NCBI RefSeq assembly: GCF_007859615.1
Contig: NZ_CP042295.1
Span: 372,001 to 436,000 of the forward strand
Length of the DNA: 64,000 nt
Reading direction: 5' to 3'
DNA from: Mycoplasma anserisalpingitidis
GTDB taxonomy: Bacteria; Bacillota_I; Bacilli_A; Mycoplasmatales; Metamycoplasmataceae
Shown: positions 12,357 to 22,820 of the stretch, piece after piece
How the letters are laid out: each line of letters starts with the position of its first letter
How positions within the stretch are numbered: position 1 is the stretch's first letter
Position numbers and translations under genes: made by a program
The notes under the pieces: model-generated
What the model saw: only the letters and a program-made list of their open reading frames with translations
Databases searched by the model: none
Told to the model about the DNA's origin: nothing

Positions 12357-13769
12357 ATGATTCAAAAAATTAGTTCATTTAAATCAACTAAACCTGTGTT
12401 GTGAAATATGATAATTTTTGCAATAGCTATGGTTATTTCTCAATCTGCAATTGAATGTTTTAATGTAGTAAGTACGTTATTTACACTTAAAGCTTCAGGT
12501 AGTGTTTGAGCAAGTGCATTAGTACAAATTTTTAGATATATTCCTACGCTTTTATCATTTGCAATAGCACCAATAATTATTAAAAAATTCAACAATAGAC
12601 TTCTAATTGTAATTGCTGAATATGTTAGTGCTTTTGTTATTCTATTTGTCTGTGTGATTGGATTTATTTATGGTACCCAAAATATTACAGACTCAGAAGC
12701 TAAGAATGTTAAGGCTATAACTTATACAGTTTATGTAGCGGTTATAATTTGAAATATCTTTAATTCAGTAAGATTTTTGGCTCTTAAAAATATTGTTTAT
12801 CGTTTATCAGTACATGAAAAAAATATTAATATTTTTAACAGAATTAATAATTTTGCTACTTCATTTTCATATTTAGCAGCCGCACTAGCAAGTTTAGGAC
12901 TTATTCATATTCTTTCATATGAATACATTTGTTTAATTTTAGGATTAACTTATATTATTAGTGCACTTTTATACAATACTTTTGTGGTATTTGATAAAGA
13001 TGTTGAAATTTCATCAAAACCAAAAATTAAAAAACATTCAAAAACATTTATTTATACTGCAATAATCTTAATTTCATTAGCGGTATTCTCATCAATTTCA
13101 TTCGTACCAAGAATTGGAACTAATACTAACTTTGTAATTAATTTATTTATGGAAGCGAAAACTTCTAATTCAGTACAGCACTGAGTTACTATATATTTAA
13201 TTGTTGTTGGAGCTGCTTTATGTTTAGGTAGTTTAGTAATCTTTTTACTTGGAAAGAAAATATTAATTTCAACCTCAATCGCTTTTGTTGTTGTTACAAT
13301 AATTTCTTCAATCTTCTATATCTATGCTTTTGGTGGATTAAACACAAATATTGGAGTTATTGCTAAAGCTTCAGGTAATTCTGGTGTTATTGAACACACA
13401 AGCACCTGAGCTCATGAACATAAAAATATTATGTTAGGAATATTCTTGACTTCAACATTTATACAGTATTTCTTATTTAGTATGTTTTTACCAGTATATT
13501 ATGATTATTCGTATCGTGCTGTTCCAAGTGAAAAATATGCTTTCTTTGCAGCTATAACAATGATTTTATTCCAACTTGTAGCATTTGCCTTTAGTTTAGG
13601 AATGATAAGTATTTTCGAAAAAATAAATTATCAAACAAGTTATCTTGTATTTGCAATAACTTTAACCGTTTTAGTAATTATCGCTACAGTAGTTAGTGTT
13701 ATGCTCAAAAAACGCCAAAGAAGTTTTACAAAAGACCATAATCTTAAACCTGAAAATGAAATGTTATAA
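12357..13769 (+). CDS. MFS-like transporter
   Basis: This 470-residue polytopic protein has around 12 hydrophobic segments. The ATG at 12357 follows a strong AAGGAGG by 6 nt. The N terminus MIQKISSFKSTKPVLW leads into the first helix; the C terminus is a basic tail (LKKRQRSFTKDH). It resembles mycoplasma MFS permeases, and no substrate-specific motif is visible. TGA encodes Trp at several sites. It is not clearly a paralogue of the MFS protein at 9547-11013, although the two frame the same small cluster. It ends at its own terminator. Confidence 0.75.
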
Positions 13770-13785
13770 ATTCAATCGTTTTTTA

Positions 13786-13818
13786 AGTACAAACTTTAAT
13801 TTAGTTTGTGCTTTTTTA
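13786..13818 (+). terminator. intrinsic terminator of the MFS gene
   Basis: AGTACAAACT pairs with AGTTTGTGCT (13786-13795 with 13803-13812, one wobble) and is followed by TTTTTT, 16 nt past the stop codon. Confidence 0.85.
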
Positions 13819-14081
13819 ATAATATATTTATAAAATTTAACTCACTATCTATGCATTTGCATATAATCTTGATATATCACGTTAAATAGTATAATTTAAA
13901 TGAAATAGTGAAACAGGTTTTTTCATATTATTTAGAAAACTTGACAAACGAATTTAAATAATTTAAGAATGATGTATCAAAAATTAATTAATAAAAAATT
14001 GTAAAGAGAAGTTTTACATTTCAATGTTTAAAAAAGTAGTTGACAACAATATGTCAACTTTTTGATATTTTATATATTTAA
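13819..14081. other. intergenic stretch with one promoter-like site and a second terminator-like hairpin
   Basis: No gene is visible. The plus strand has TTGATA (13869-13874) and TATAAT (13890-13895), spaced a short 15 nt. It also has an 8-bp perfect hairpin, AGTTGACA / TGTCAACT (14038-14045 with 14052-14059), followed by TTTTTG. The hairpin may terminate the minus-strand regulator gene, end a small plus-strand transcript, or both. Confidence 0.4.
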
Positions 14082-14948
14082 TTATTTATTTTTAGTATTA
14101 ATATTATTTCATTTATTTCTTTCATATGCTATATTTTCAAAAATATTTTGATCTTCAAAATCGATTCTATTAGCAATATAAAAGTAAATTAAATCAGCGA
14201 AAAAAAGCATAGAAATTTTTGAACCTATCGAACCTATTCGTTTAGTTTGGTCTAATGAATGCAATAAAATTATATTTCTTGCGTTTAATTTTTCAAGCTT
14301 GCTGTTTTTGGTTCAAATTGAGTAAAACATTTTATATTTTTCACAAATTTCTCTGACTTTTAATACTTCAACAGTTTCAAAACCTCTTGAAATTATAGTT
14401 ACAAAATCACTATTTGAAATCGTTTTATAAATTCCAAAGAAATCATGAATACTATTAACTGAAATTGTATTCATTCCTGTTTTTCTTAAATTGTATGCCA
14501 AGTATTCTGCAACTAATCCAGATTCACCAATACCAAAAAATATAAGTCGTTTTGAACGTATCAAAAACTTAAGGTATTGCGCTATTTCTTCAGTGTTAGA
14601 AACAGTTCAATCATAAGATTTTTCAGAAGCAAATTTAAAATGGGTTCAAACATTATTTAATATTTGTTCATAAGTTAAATCTTTTCCTTCGATAATTTTT
14701 ACATTGCCATACTTGTAAGTACTTTTACGTTCTGAAATGTAGATACGAAAATGAGCATAAGAGTTAAAACCTAAAGCTTTTACGTATCTGGTAATAGTTG
14801 GTTGCGAAACATATAGATGTTTAGCTAAATCAGCTATTGAAGTATTTAAAAAATAATCAGGATCTTCTTCAATAAAATTGGTTATGTATTTATATGTTTC
14901 GTTATTCGAGATTTTATCCAGATATTTAACTTCAATAAGTTGTTTCAT
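14082..14948 (-). CDS. MurR/RpiR-family transcriptional regulator
   Basis: This 288-residue protein has an N-terminal helix-turn-helix (IADLAKHLYVSQPTITRYVKALGF, listed here as two parts: IADLAKHLYVS then QPTITRYVKALGF, residues about 38-62). A C-terminal SIS sugar-phosphate-binding domain follows, beginning RLIFFGIGESGLVAEYLAYN near residue 131. Such regulators sense amino-sugar phosphates and control nag/mur genes. It lies beside the PTS nagE-like gene and the murQ-nagAB cluster, making them its likely targets. The start ATG lacks a Shine-Dalgarno and sits 6 nt after a TATAAT. Confidence 0.88.
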
Positions 14949-14987
14949 AAATCAATTATAAAACCATTTCCTTTTTTTTTTTTTTTG
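14949..14987 (-). promoter_or_regulatory. rpiR-type promoter with A15 tract at the -35 position
   Basis: On the minus strand, TATAAT (14955-14960) lies 6 nt before the ATG. Where a -35 box would fall (about 14978-14983) there is instead an uninterrupted run of 15 A (14972-14986). The short gap to the ATG predicts a leaderless or near-leaderless mRNA. Homopolymer tracts in mycoplasma promoters are known to vary in length and change expression. Confidence 0.7.
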
Positions 14988-15067
14988 GTAAAATACTTTA
15001 CTTTTTATTCTAATTGTGAAAAAAAGTTTCAGAAAAAATAGGATTTCTCCTATTTTTAAATCTTTTA

Positions 15068-16702
15068 TTAATCTAGTGATTCACCTTTGTGTGAAACAAT
15101 TTCATTGTTTAATGATTCAGCTTCAACACCGATAATTGTTTGAATTGATGTATCGCTAATTTTAGCTACACCCATAACACCAGATTTTTTAAGAGCTTCT
15201 AAATCAACTTTAGAGCTATCTTTAACAACATATCTTAATCTTGTTGAACAGTTGTTGTATTCAGAGATGTTTTCTCAACCACCATAAGCTTTAACAATTT
15301 TTTTAGCTCTTAAAGATAATTCACCAAAACTTTCTTCTTTTTCTTTTTCGGTTTCTTCAAGAATAACACCGTTACCTCTACCTGGTGTAGAAAGATTTAA
15401 TTTTTTAATTAATAACACTCCACCGAAGAAGTATGTCGCAGCACAAACTGCACCGATTGGGAAGATTCATAATGGATGTGCAAGAACTGCTTTAGCTCCT
15501 TCGAATCCACTTTCTCTAATAATTGCCAATGATTTATTAAAGCTTAATAAGTAGTCCATGAATCCAGCTGAGAATCCAAATCCAAGTTGAATACCGAATG
15601 CTCCTGTAATAAATGCAAATATACCAGTTAGAACAGCATGTACTAAGTAAATAAGAGGAGAAACATACATAAATGCATATTCAATTGGTTCAGTAATTCC
15701 ACTAAGGAATGAAACTAAGGCAGCCGATCCATAAAGAGCAAACACTTTAGCTTTTTGAGCTTTGTTTTCTGCAGTTACAGCAAAAGCCAATACTAATGCA
15801 GGTAATCCAAACATCATTGTTGGGAAGAATCCGGCTTGGAAGATTCCACCTGGGTTATTTTTAGCAACACCACTTAAGAAAATGGAGATATCACCCTTAA
15901 CTGATATATCAGGATCAGCGGCACTTGGTCATTCTCCTAATTGGAATCAGAACAAGTTGTTAGGAATGTGGTGTAATCCAAATGGAATTAATAAACGGTT
16001 AATAAATCCATATACACCCATAATTCCTGCTTTAGCAAGGTTACTGTCTTGACTTGCTGCTTTTTGTAAAGCAACTGAAATAATGTAGATTAAATATCCA
16101 ATTCAAGGGAAGATTATTGCTCATACAAAAACAAATAATGAAACTACAATAATTGCTAATGCAGGAACAAGTCTTTTTCCACTGAAAAATCCAAGAACTT
16201 TTGGTAAAGCAACACCATTAGCTCTATTGTAAATTCACGAAACAAGTGAACCTACAATAATACCGTTAAGAACGTTTTGTACCATAGCATCATCGAATTT
16301 TCCTTCAAAAATTGATCTGAACCCAGTACCACCATTAGCAGCACCAAAATTAATTGACCCATAAAATAAATCGATTGTTGCTCCTAATACATTATAAAGA
16401 ACAAACATACCTATAAATCCAGCAAAGGCGGCTTCACCACGATTTTCTTTTGTAAATCCAAAAGCTACACCTATTGCAAAGACCATTGGCATATTTTTAA
16501 AAACAGCATTTCCGGCCCCTGTTATTCATTTTGCAACAAAAGCTGAGAAAGCTGTTGTTCCAGGAATATCAGTACCGATTCTAATTAAAATAGCTGCGAT
16601 AGGTAAAACCGCAATAGGGAATAGTAATACTCCACCGATTCTACTTAATTTTTTCATTAAATTTGCAGCAAAAGATCCACGAGAGGTAATTGTACTGGAC
16701 AT
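15068..16702 (-). CDS. nagE: PTS EIICB, N-acetylglucosamine-type
   Basis: This 544-residue PTS permease joins a glucose/GlcNAc-type EIIC membrane domain (residues about 1-440) to a C-terminal EIIB domain. HHIPNNLFWFQLG is present in EIIC. The EIIB phosphorylation Cys is in NNCSTRLRYV (about residue 485). No EIIA domain is fused, so EIIA must come from elsewhere. It imports and phosphorylates its sugar. The neighbouring nagA, nagB and murQ favour GlcNAc and possibly MurNAc, which MurP-type EIICBs carry. Its ATG overlaps the stop of the upstream small membrane gene by one base. Confidence 0.88.
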
Positions 16703-16953
16703 TATTTATTACCTCTCTTTCTAAGAACAAAACCATTGATATAAACCGTTAAAATGACAGATGCGAATAATTCAATGATTGTAATTAAGGCCACTGAGGC
16801 TATAACATTTGCACGTAATTCAGCACTAGCTGGGTTAAAAACCCCAGTAACAACTACGCTGACAAATAATAGAACCACAAATAAAAACCACAATATTGTA
16901 TAAATTTTTTGACCAATATGCAATTTATTAAAACTATTTAATATTTTTGCCAT
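16702..16953 (-). CDS. small two-helix membrane protein co-transcribed with the PTS gene
   Basis: This 83-residue protein is unrecognised. After a short N terminus (MAKILNSFNKLHIGQ) come two hydrophobic segments, about residues 16-41 and 48-73, and a basic tail (RKRGNK). The ATG follows AGGAAA. Its TAA overlaps the nagE ATG as TAATG, so the two are translationally coupled. It may be an accessory of the transporter, but no family assignment is possible here. Confidence 0.75.
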   Translation of the reverse strand: MAKILNSFNKLHIGQKIYTILWFLFVVLLFVSVVVTGVFNPASAELRANVIASVALITIIELFASVILTVYINGFVLRKRGNK

Positions 16954-17195
16954 ATTTTCCTTTCATCAATGAGAACACCCACTGTTCTCGTTAAAATTAT
17001 TTACTTTAAGTCAATTTTCACCTTTATTATGAATATTAAATTCATTAAATAAATATAAAAATATTTTTTATCTTTTAAATTGTGAGTAAATTTTTCATAA
17101 ATATTAGTTTTATACAAAATATAAAAATATAATATTCACATAATTTAAAAACACTTCTGTGGGTATTATTATTAGTAAGAATAAGGAAAATAATT
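16954..17195. promoter_or_regulatory. divergent control region between the PTS operon and murQ-nagA-nagB
   Basis: This 242-nt AT-rich gap separates two divergent amino-sugar operons. It holds a perfect inverted repeat, GAGAACA-N5-TGTTCTC (16971-16977 with 16983-16989), only about 18 nt upstream of the 83-residue gene's ATG. It could be an operator for the adjacent RpiR-type regulator or a leader hairpin. A TTGACT (minus strand, near 17011-17016) is a candidate -35. On the plus side, AAGGAAAA precedes the murQ ATG. Confidence 0.55.
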
Positions 17196-18034
<839 letters not shown>

Positions 18035-18041
<7 letters not shown>

Positions 18042-19144
18042 TTAAAAATGTAAAAATCGTCAATCACGATAAAACTATAAATAATGCTGATATTTTAGTT
18101 GAAAAAGGAAGAATTAAAGAAATTATTGAAAAGAAAGGTACTGCAAAATACTTAGCTGTACCTGGATTTATTGACACTCATATTCATGGTTTTTTTAATG
18201 AAGATGTTATGAATGGTAGTCAATCTTGTGAAATTATTTCAAGAGAATTAGCTAAAAATGGTGTTACTTCATTTATGCCAACCGCTATGACCAATGACTG
18301 AGAAGTAATTTTGAAATCTCTTAGTGAGATTGCTAAAACTGAAAAATGAGTTTCAAAATCTCTTGGAATACATATTGAAGGTCCTTTTATTGGTGAATCT
18401 AAAAAGGGTGCTCATAGAAAAGAATGATTAAAAGTAGCAACAAATGAATTAATTGATCAAATGTATTATGCCAGTGAGACACAACTTAAGAAAATTTCAT
18501 TCGACCCATTAAATGTTCCACTTGAAGTTATGAAACATATGATTGAATTAGGTATCATTCCTTCAATCGGACACTCATCAGCTGATTTTCAAAAATCACA
18601 ATTATATTTTAGTAATGGATGTAATTCAGTTTGTCATTTATGAAATGCAATGAGCGGGGTAGATTCTAGAAATCCAGGGATGGTTCAAGCTTCATTATAT
18701 AATGAAAAACCTTATGTAGAACTAATATGTGATTTAAAACACATTGCAGCCGAAACACTTTTATTTACAATTAAAAATAAGGGTGTAGATAAAATAATTT
18801 GTATTAGTGATGCTATTAAACCTGCTTATTATAAAGATGGTGATAACATTTCAGGTGGTATTCCTGTAACTAAAAATGGACTTTTAATTACTTTAAAAGG
18901 TACAAATACAATAGCAGGAAGTGGAATTTCTATTCATGATGCATTTAAAAATTTAATATCTTTAGGCGTTTCACTACAAGATGTAGTTAAAATGACTTCA
19001 TATAACTCAGCAATTTATTTAAAAAGAAATGATATAGGTAGAATAGAAGAGAAAAAAATGGCTGATATTGTAATTATGGACAAAAATACTTATGACATTC
19101 AAGAAGTTTACATTTCAGGTAAAAAAGTTGGAGAGGAAATTTAA
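18035..19144 (+). CDS. nagA: N-acetylglucosamine-6-phosphate deacetylase
   Basis: This 369-residue amidohydrolase removes the acetyl group of GlcNAc-6-phosphate. Metal- and substrate-site motifs are PGFIDTHIHGFFNEDVMNG (about residue 45), HIEGPFIGESKKGAH, PSIGHSSADF and VCHLWNAMSGV, plus a late catalytic-type Asp in ICISDAIKPAY. TGA encodes Trp in the HLWNAM motif, where other members have Tyr. The ATG lies inside the last codons of murQ. Order murQ-nagA-nagB follows the reaction sequence MurNAc-6P to GlcNAc-6P to GlcN-6P to fructose-6P. Confidence 0.94.
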
Positions 19145-19146
19145 TT

Positions 19147-19869
19147 ATGAAAACAATTATTTGTAAAGATTATGAAGAAGTATCAAAAGTAGCAGCAGAT
19201 TTCTTTGAAAAGCAAATTAAAGAAAAATCAGATTCAAAAATTTGTTTTGCTACAGGTAGTTCACCAATCAAAACATACCAAAATTTAATTAATAAAGTTA
19301 AAGAAAATAGAATCAGTTTTAAAGATGTTACAACTTTTAATTTAGATGAATATGTTGGAATTCCTTATGAAAATAAATGTTCATATCATTATTTCATGGA
19401 TGATAATTTATTTAACCACATTGATTTAAAAAGAGAAAACATTAATTTTCCTGAAGGATTAGGAAACTTAGTGGAAAATGCCAAGAAATATGAAAACAAA
19501 ATTAGGGAACTTGGTGGAATAGATTTTATGATTCTAGGTATCGGAACTAATGCACATATTGCATTTAATGAACCAGGAAGCAAAAAGGACGAAAGAACTA
19601 GAGAAGTTAAGTTGACTCAAAGTACAATTAACTCAAACAAAATTTACTTTGATAATCCTAATGACATCCCCAAAACAGCAGTTTCTATGGGAATTGGAAC
19701 AATTCTTGAAGCAAAAAAAATTATTTTGATTGCTTCAGGTAAATCTAAAGCTGATGCAATTTACAAAACACTTAATTCACCAATTTCTGAAGAAGTTCCA
19801 TCAAGTTTTTTAAGAGAACATAAAGATGTAACATTAATCATTGATGAAGATGCTGCAAGTTTATTATAA
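19147..19869 (+). CDS. nagB: glucosamine-6-phosphate deaminase
   Basis: This 240-residue enzyme converts glucosamine-6-phosphate to fructose-6-phosphate and ammonia. Active-site motifs are FATGSSPIKTY near residue 35, TFNLDEYVGI with the catalytic Asp near residue 63, and GIGTNAHIAFNEPGS near residue 133 with the His and Glu of the catalytic relay. It starts 2 nt after nagA and closes the operon before a strong terminator. Confidence 0.96.
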   Translation: MKTIICKDYEEVSKVAADFFEKQIKEKSDSKICFATGSSPIKTYQNLINKVKENRISFKDVTTFNLDEYVGIPYENKCSYHYFMDDNLFNHIDLKRENINFPEGLGNLVENAKKYENKIRELGGIDFMILGIGTNAHIAFNEPGSKKDERTREVKLTQSTINSNKIYFDNPNDIPKTAVSMGIGTILEAKKIILIASGKSKADAIYKTLNSPISEEVPSSFLREHKDVTLIIDEDAASLL

Positions 19870-19895
19870 TGTTAGATGTAATCTAACATTTTTTT
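19870..19895 (+). terminator. intrinsic terminator of murQ-nagA-nagB
   Basis: TGTTAGAT / ATCTAACA (19870-19877 with 19881-19888) forms a perfect 8-bp stem with a 3-nt loop, followed by seven T. The T-run abuts the smpB -10 box. Confidence 0.9.
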
Positions 19896-19896
19896 A

Positions 19897-19902
19897 TATA
19901 AT
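19897..19902 (+). promoter_or_regulatory. smpB -10 box, predicted leaderless
   Basis: TATAAT begins 2 nt after the T-run of the nagB terminator, and only 8 nt separate it from the smpB ATG at 19911. No Shine-Dalgarno fits in between. Confidence 0.6.
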
Positions 19903-19910
19903 TATTTAGT

Positions 19911-20348
19911 ATGAAAATTCTAAGTAATAATAAAAGAGATCTTCGCAATTATGAAATAATCGATAAATATGAGTGCGGAATTTCACTTCAAGGTTGAGAA
20001 GTAAAAAGTGCAAGAGCAACTCATATTTCTCTGACAAATTCTTATTGTTCAATTTACAAAGATGAAATTTATCTTAAAGATGCATATTTTGGTAAATATA
20101 TGGATGTTAAATGTGATGAATATCAAGATCGTAAACTTTTAATGCACAAACGTGAAATTATTAAGTTAAAATTCGAAAATGAAGCTAAACAATTGACGAT
20201 AATTCCAACAAAAATTTATTTTAACAACCAATCTAAAATTAAAGTTGAAATAGCTTTAGTAAAAGGGTTAAAAAAATATGATAAAAGAGATAAAATTGCT
20301 AAGGAAGAAACAGAAAAAAGACTTAGAAAAATCTTACAAAATTACTAA
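19911..20348 (+). CDS. smpB: SsrA-binding protein
   Basis: This 145-residue protein has the family's usual length. Recognisable segments are NNKRDLRNYEIIDKYECGI, LQGWEVKSARATHISLTNSY, and a basic C-terminal tail (KREIIKLK ... EKRLRKILQNY). SmpB binds tmRNA and carries it into stalled ribosomes for trans-translation. The ssrA gene begins one base after its stop codon, so the two partners are adjacent. Trp in LQGWEV uses TGA. Confidence 0.96.
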
Positions 20349-20349
20349 T

Positions 20350-20733
20350 GGGGGTGTAATGGTTTCGACATGCATGGACTATTAGTTATTGCAGTAGTTT
20401 GGCAGACTATAATGCTTCTAGGTATTTCTTAAACGGAAATAAAGAAGAAAAAGCTGAATACTCAGCATGAAACCCAGCTTTCGCTGGAAATACAAGCCTA
20501 GCTTTTGCCTAATTTGCAATTCTAGCCGTGATCAATTTTTCCTGGAAATTGATTAACGAGTCAACAGGATAGTTTAAATTGATTCTAATAAATTTAAATG
20601 AAATTAATTAGGAATTGTATTAATATGTTTGATTATTTAATGCTAATATAATTTAATAAAAAATAATCTAAACTGTAGACATAGCTAAAAAATTCATGTG
20701 TGGACCCGGGTTCGACTCCCGGCATCTCCACCA
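20350..20733 (+). ncRNA. ssrA: transfer-messenger RNA (tmRNA)
   Basis: About 384 nt. The 5' end GGGGGTGTAATGGTTTCGAC is the conserved tmRNA start, and the 3' end has the T-arm GGTTCGACTCC and terminal CCA. The acceptor stem pairs GGGGGTG with CATCTCC, using two G-U pairs. The tag frame runs from around 20433 to TAA near 20511 and ends NTSLAFA; it includes a TGA codon (Trp) in SAWNPAFAG. Hydrophobic LAFA endings are typical of mollicute tags and are recognised by Lon/FtsH-type proteases. The mature tag's exact first codon is not certain from sequence. Confidence 0.96.
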
Positions 20734-20855
20734 TTTTTTTATTTTAAAATTTATGAACAAAAATCATTAATTCAAGTAACAAATTATCACAAATATTTAA
20801 TATAAAAATAAAAATAAAGTAGTAATATATAAACAAACAAAGGAGGGTTGTTTTA

Positions 20856-22763
20856 ATGAATTTTTTTAATTCAAAAAAAGTAGAAAAAAATTCTGGAAAA
20901 GTCGATAAACAAGCTCGTGCAAAATTACTTTTTGAGAACACTCCGGTCAAAAAAGCTATCTTTATAGTTGCAATACCTGGTTTAGCTACCTCATTAATGT
21001 TAGGTTTAGCTGCATTTATAAATCAAATTTTCATCCTCAATTTTGTACCAAGCACAATTTTTCTTTTAGATACAACTGCTAATGGTGCTGCTCAAAGTGG
21101 TATTTTATACAATTTTTTACCAGAGAACTTTGTAAGGCTAAACAGAGAACAGTTTGATCAGATTTTTCACTCTTATAACGATTTTACTGTGCTCAGTGAG
21201 AAAATTAATGAAATGACATCTAATCAAGTAGGTGCAATAGCAGTAAATACTATCTCACCTTTTACTATTTTTAGTAACTCAATTGTTTACTTAATTCCGG
21301 TTGGGACTAGTGTTTATTACACTAAATGTGTTTCTAAAGGGCTAGAAAAAACTGGTAAAGATTTATGAAGTACTGCTTTTTATGCAACTGTAATTTGCTC
21401 GATTCTTGCAACTTTAGTAATGTACATTACAATTTGAGCTGGTTTAGTTGACCAAATTGCATCACGCACTAAATTCGATGTAAACTCACTTCAATTACTT
21501 GACAGTAATTCTGAATTACTAACAAAATTTAATGAATGAGGGATTTCAAATTATAAACCAAGTCAAATTCTTCAACAATACTATGAATCTTCAAGAGAAG
21601 TAAGTATATATTGATCAAAAATTTATATTTACATCTACTGTGGCGGAACTATAATCCAAGGTTTATATTTATTACTTAGCTACCTAATTCGTGCTGAAGG
21701 AAAAAATGTTTATGTAATGTTTTGAGCTATCGTAGCTAATGTTTGCGATGTTATACTAAACATTTTATTAATTAAAGTTGCCAAAATGGGTATGCTTGGA
21801 GCAGCAATTTCGACAATTTTAGCTTGAGTTATTAATTTAACAGCTTATGTGTTCTATATTTACAAAAATAATTTAAAACAAAAAACATGATTAAGTATCA
21901 CACACTTGATACACTTTAAATTTAGATACAAATTTTTAGCACCAATTGGTCTATTAGGTTTCAGTGGATTTATTCGTTCAGTTGGTGTTGCGGTCGGTTC
22001 ATTAGTTATAACCCTATTATTAACTAATTTACCTTATAGCAATGGAGCTTCTAATGTTTATTTATGAGCTAAAGCTTCTCCAATCATCACATTATTCTTC
22101 TTAGCATTGTTTGGAATTGCTGATGGATCAAGAAGTTTATTAAGTTATGCTTATACTAAGAGAGATATTAAAAGAGTTAAACAAATTTATTGATATACTT
22201 TAATACTTTCATTTAGTTATGCTGTTTTAGTATATACTCTTGTTGCTTGTTTAGCACCATATTTCTTATATTTATTACGTGTTGAAGAAAATGTTATTAA
22301 TGAGGCATGTCTTTACTTAAGAATAAATATGCTTAGATTAGCACTTTATTCATTCGCAACCGGAGCTATGTTATTATTCCAAGGAACAAATAATATTAAA
22401 AATTCAATTATTGCTACAGCAATGGAGGGATTCTTAACATTCTTTATTGTTATGGGAATTGGAGTAGGTTTTGGATTTTTATTAAGTAGTTATGGAGTTG
22501 ATGATTTCCATGCTGCATTAGTAATTTCAATCAGTTATGCAGTTAATAGTTTAGTCGCCGGTCTAATAAATTTTGCTATAAGCACATATCATGTTAACAA
22601 AAAGATACCTAAAATTGATCAAATTAAACTTAGCTGAAGTATATGAAAAACAATTCATTCAAAAAGCTTAGCATTAGTTAAACTAATGCTTTTTCATTTA
22701 TCTTTTAAACTCATTAGCATAATATTATTCAATATTAATTTAGATAGCTTGCTCCATGAATAA
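20856..22763 (+). CDS. MATE-family efflux transporter
   Basis: The frame gives 635 residues, longer than typical MATE proteins (about 450). Segments such as PVKKAIFIVAIPGLATSLM (helix 1), NQIFILNFVP, and the second-half NMLRLALYSFATGAMLLFQG match the multidrug/polysaccharide exporter fold. A large hydrophilic insert lies between the first helices. Strong AGGAGGG precedes the ATG. The last 30 or so residues run through a terminator-like hairpin at 22670-22694, so the true C terminus may be nearer 22640 and the extension secondary. Substrate unknown; export driven by Na+ or H+ is family knowledge. Confidence 0.82.
22670..22694 (+). terminator. terminator-like hairpin inside the 3' end of the MATE frame
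   Basis: AGCATTAG / CTAATGCT (22670-22677 with 22683-22690) has a 5-nt loop followed by TTTTC. It is an ordinary terminator layout, but it lies about 70 nt before the in-frame stop at 22761-22763. Confidence 0.7.
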
Positions 22764-22792
22764 GTAGTAAATGATGCTTAAGTTAAAATTAA

Positions 22793-22820
22793 AATAAAAA
22801 AAATAGCAACAAGTGCTATT
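22793..22820 (-). terminator. intrinsic terminator of the ZIP-yebC-nadE transcript
   Basis: On the minus strand, AATAGCA / TGCTATT (22814-22820 with 22802-22808) forms a 7-bp stem followed by a run of T. It overlaps the ZIP stop codon. Confidence 0.85.
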
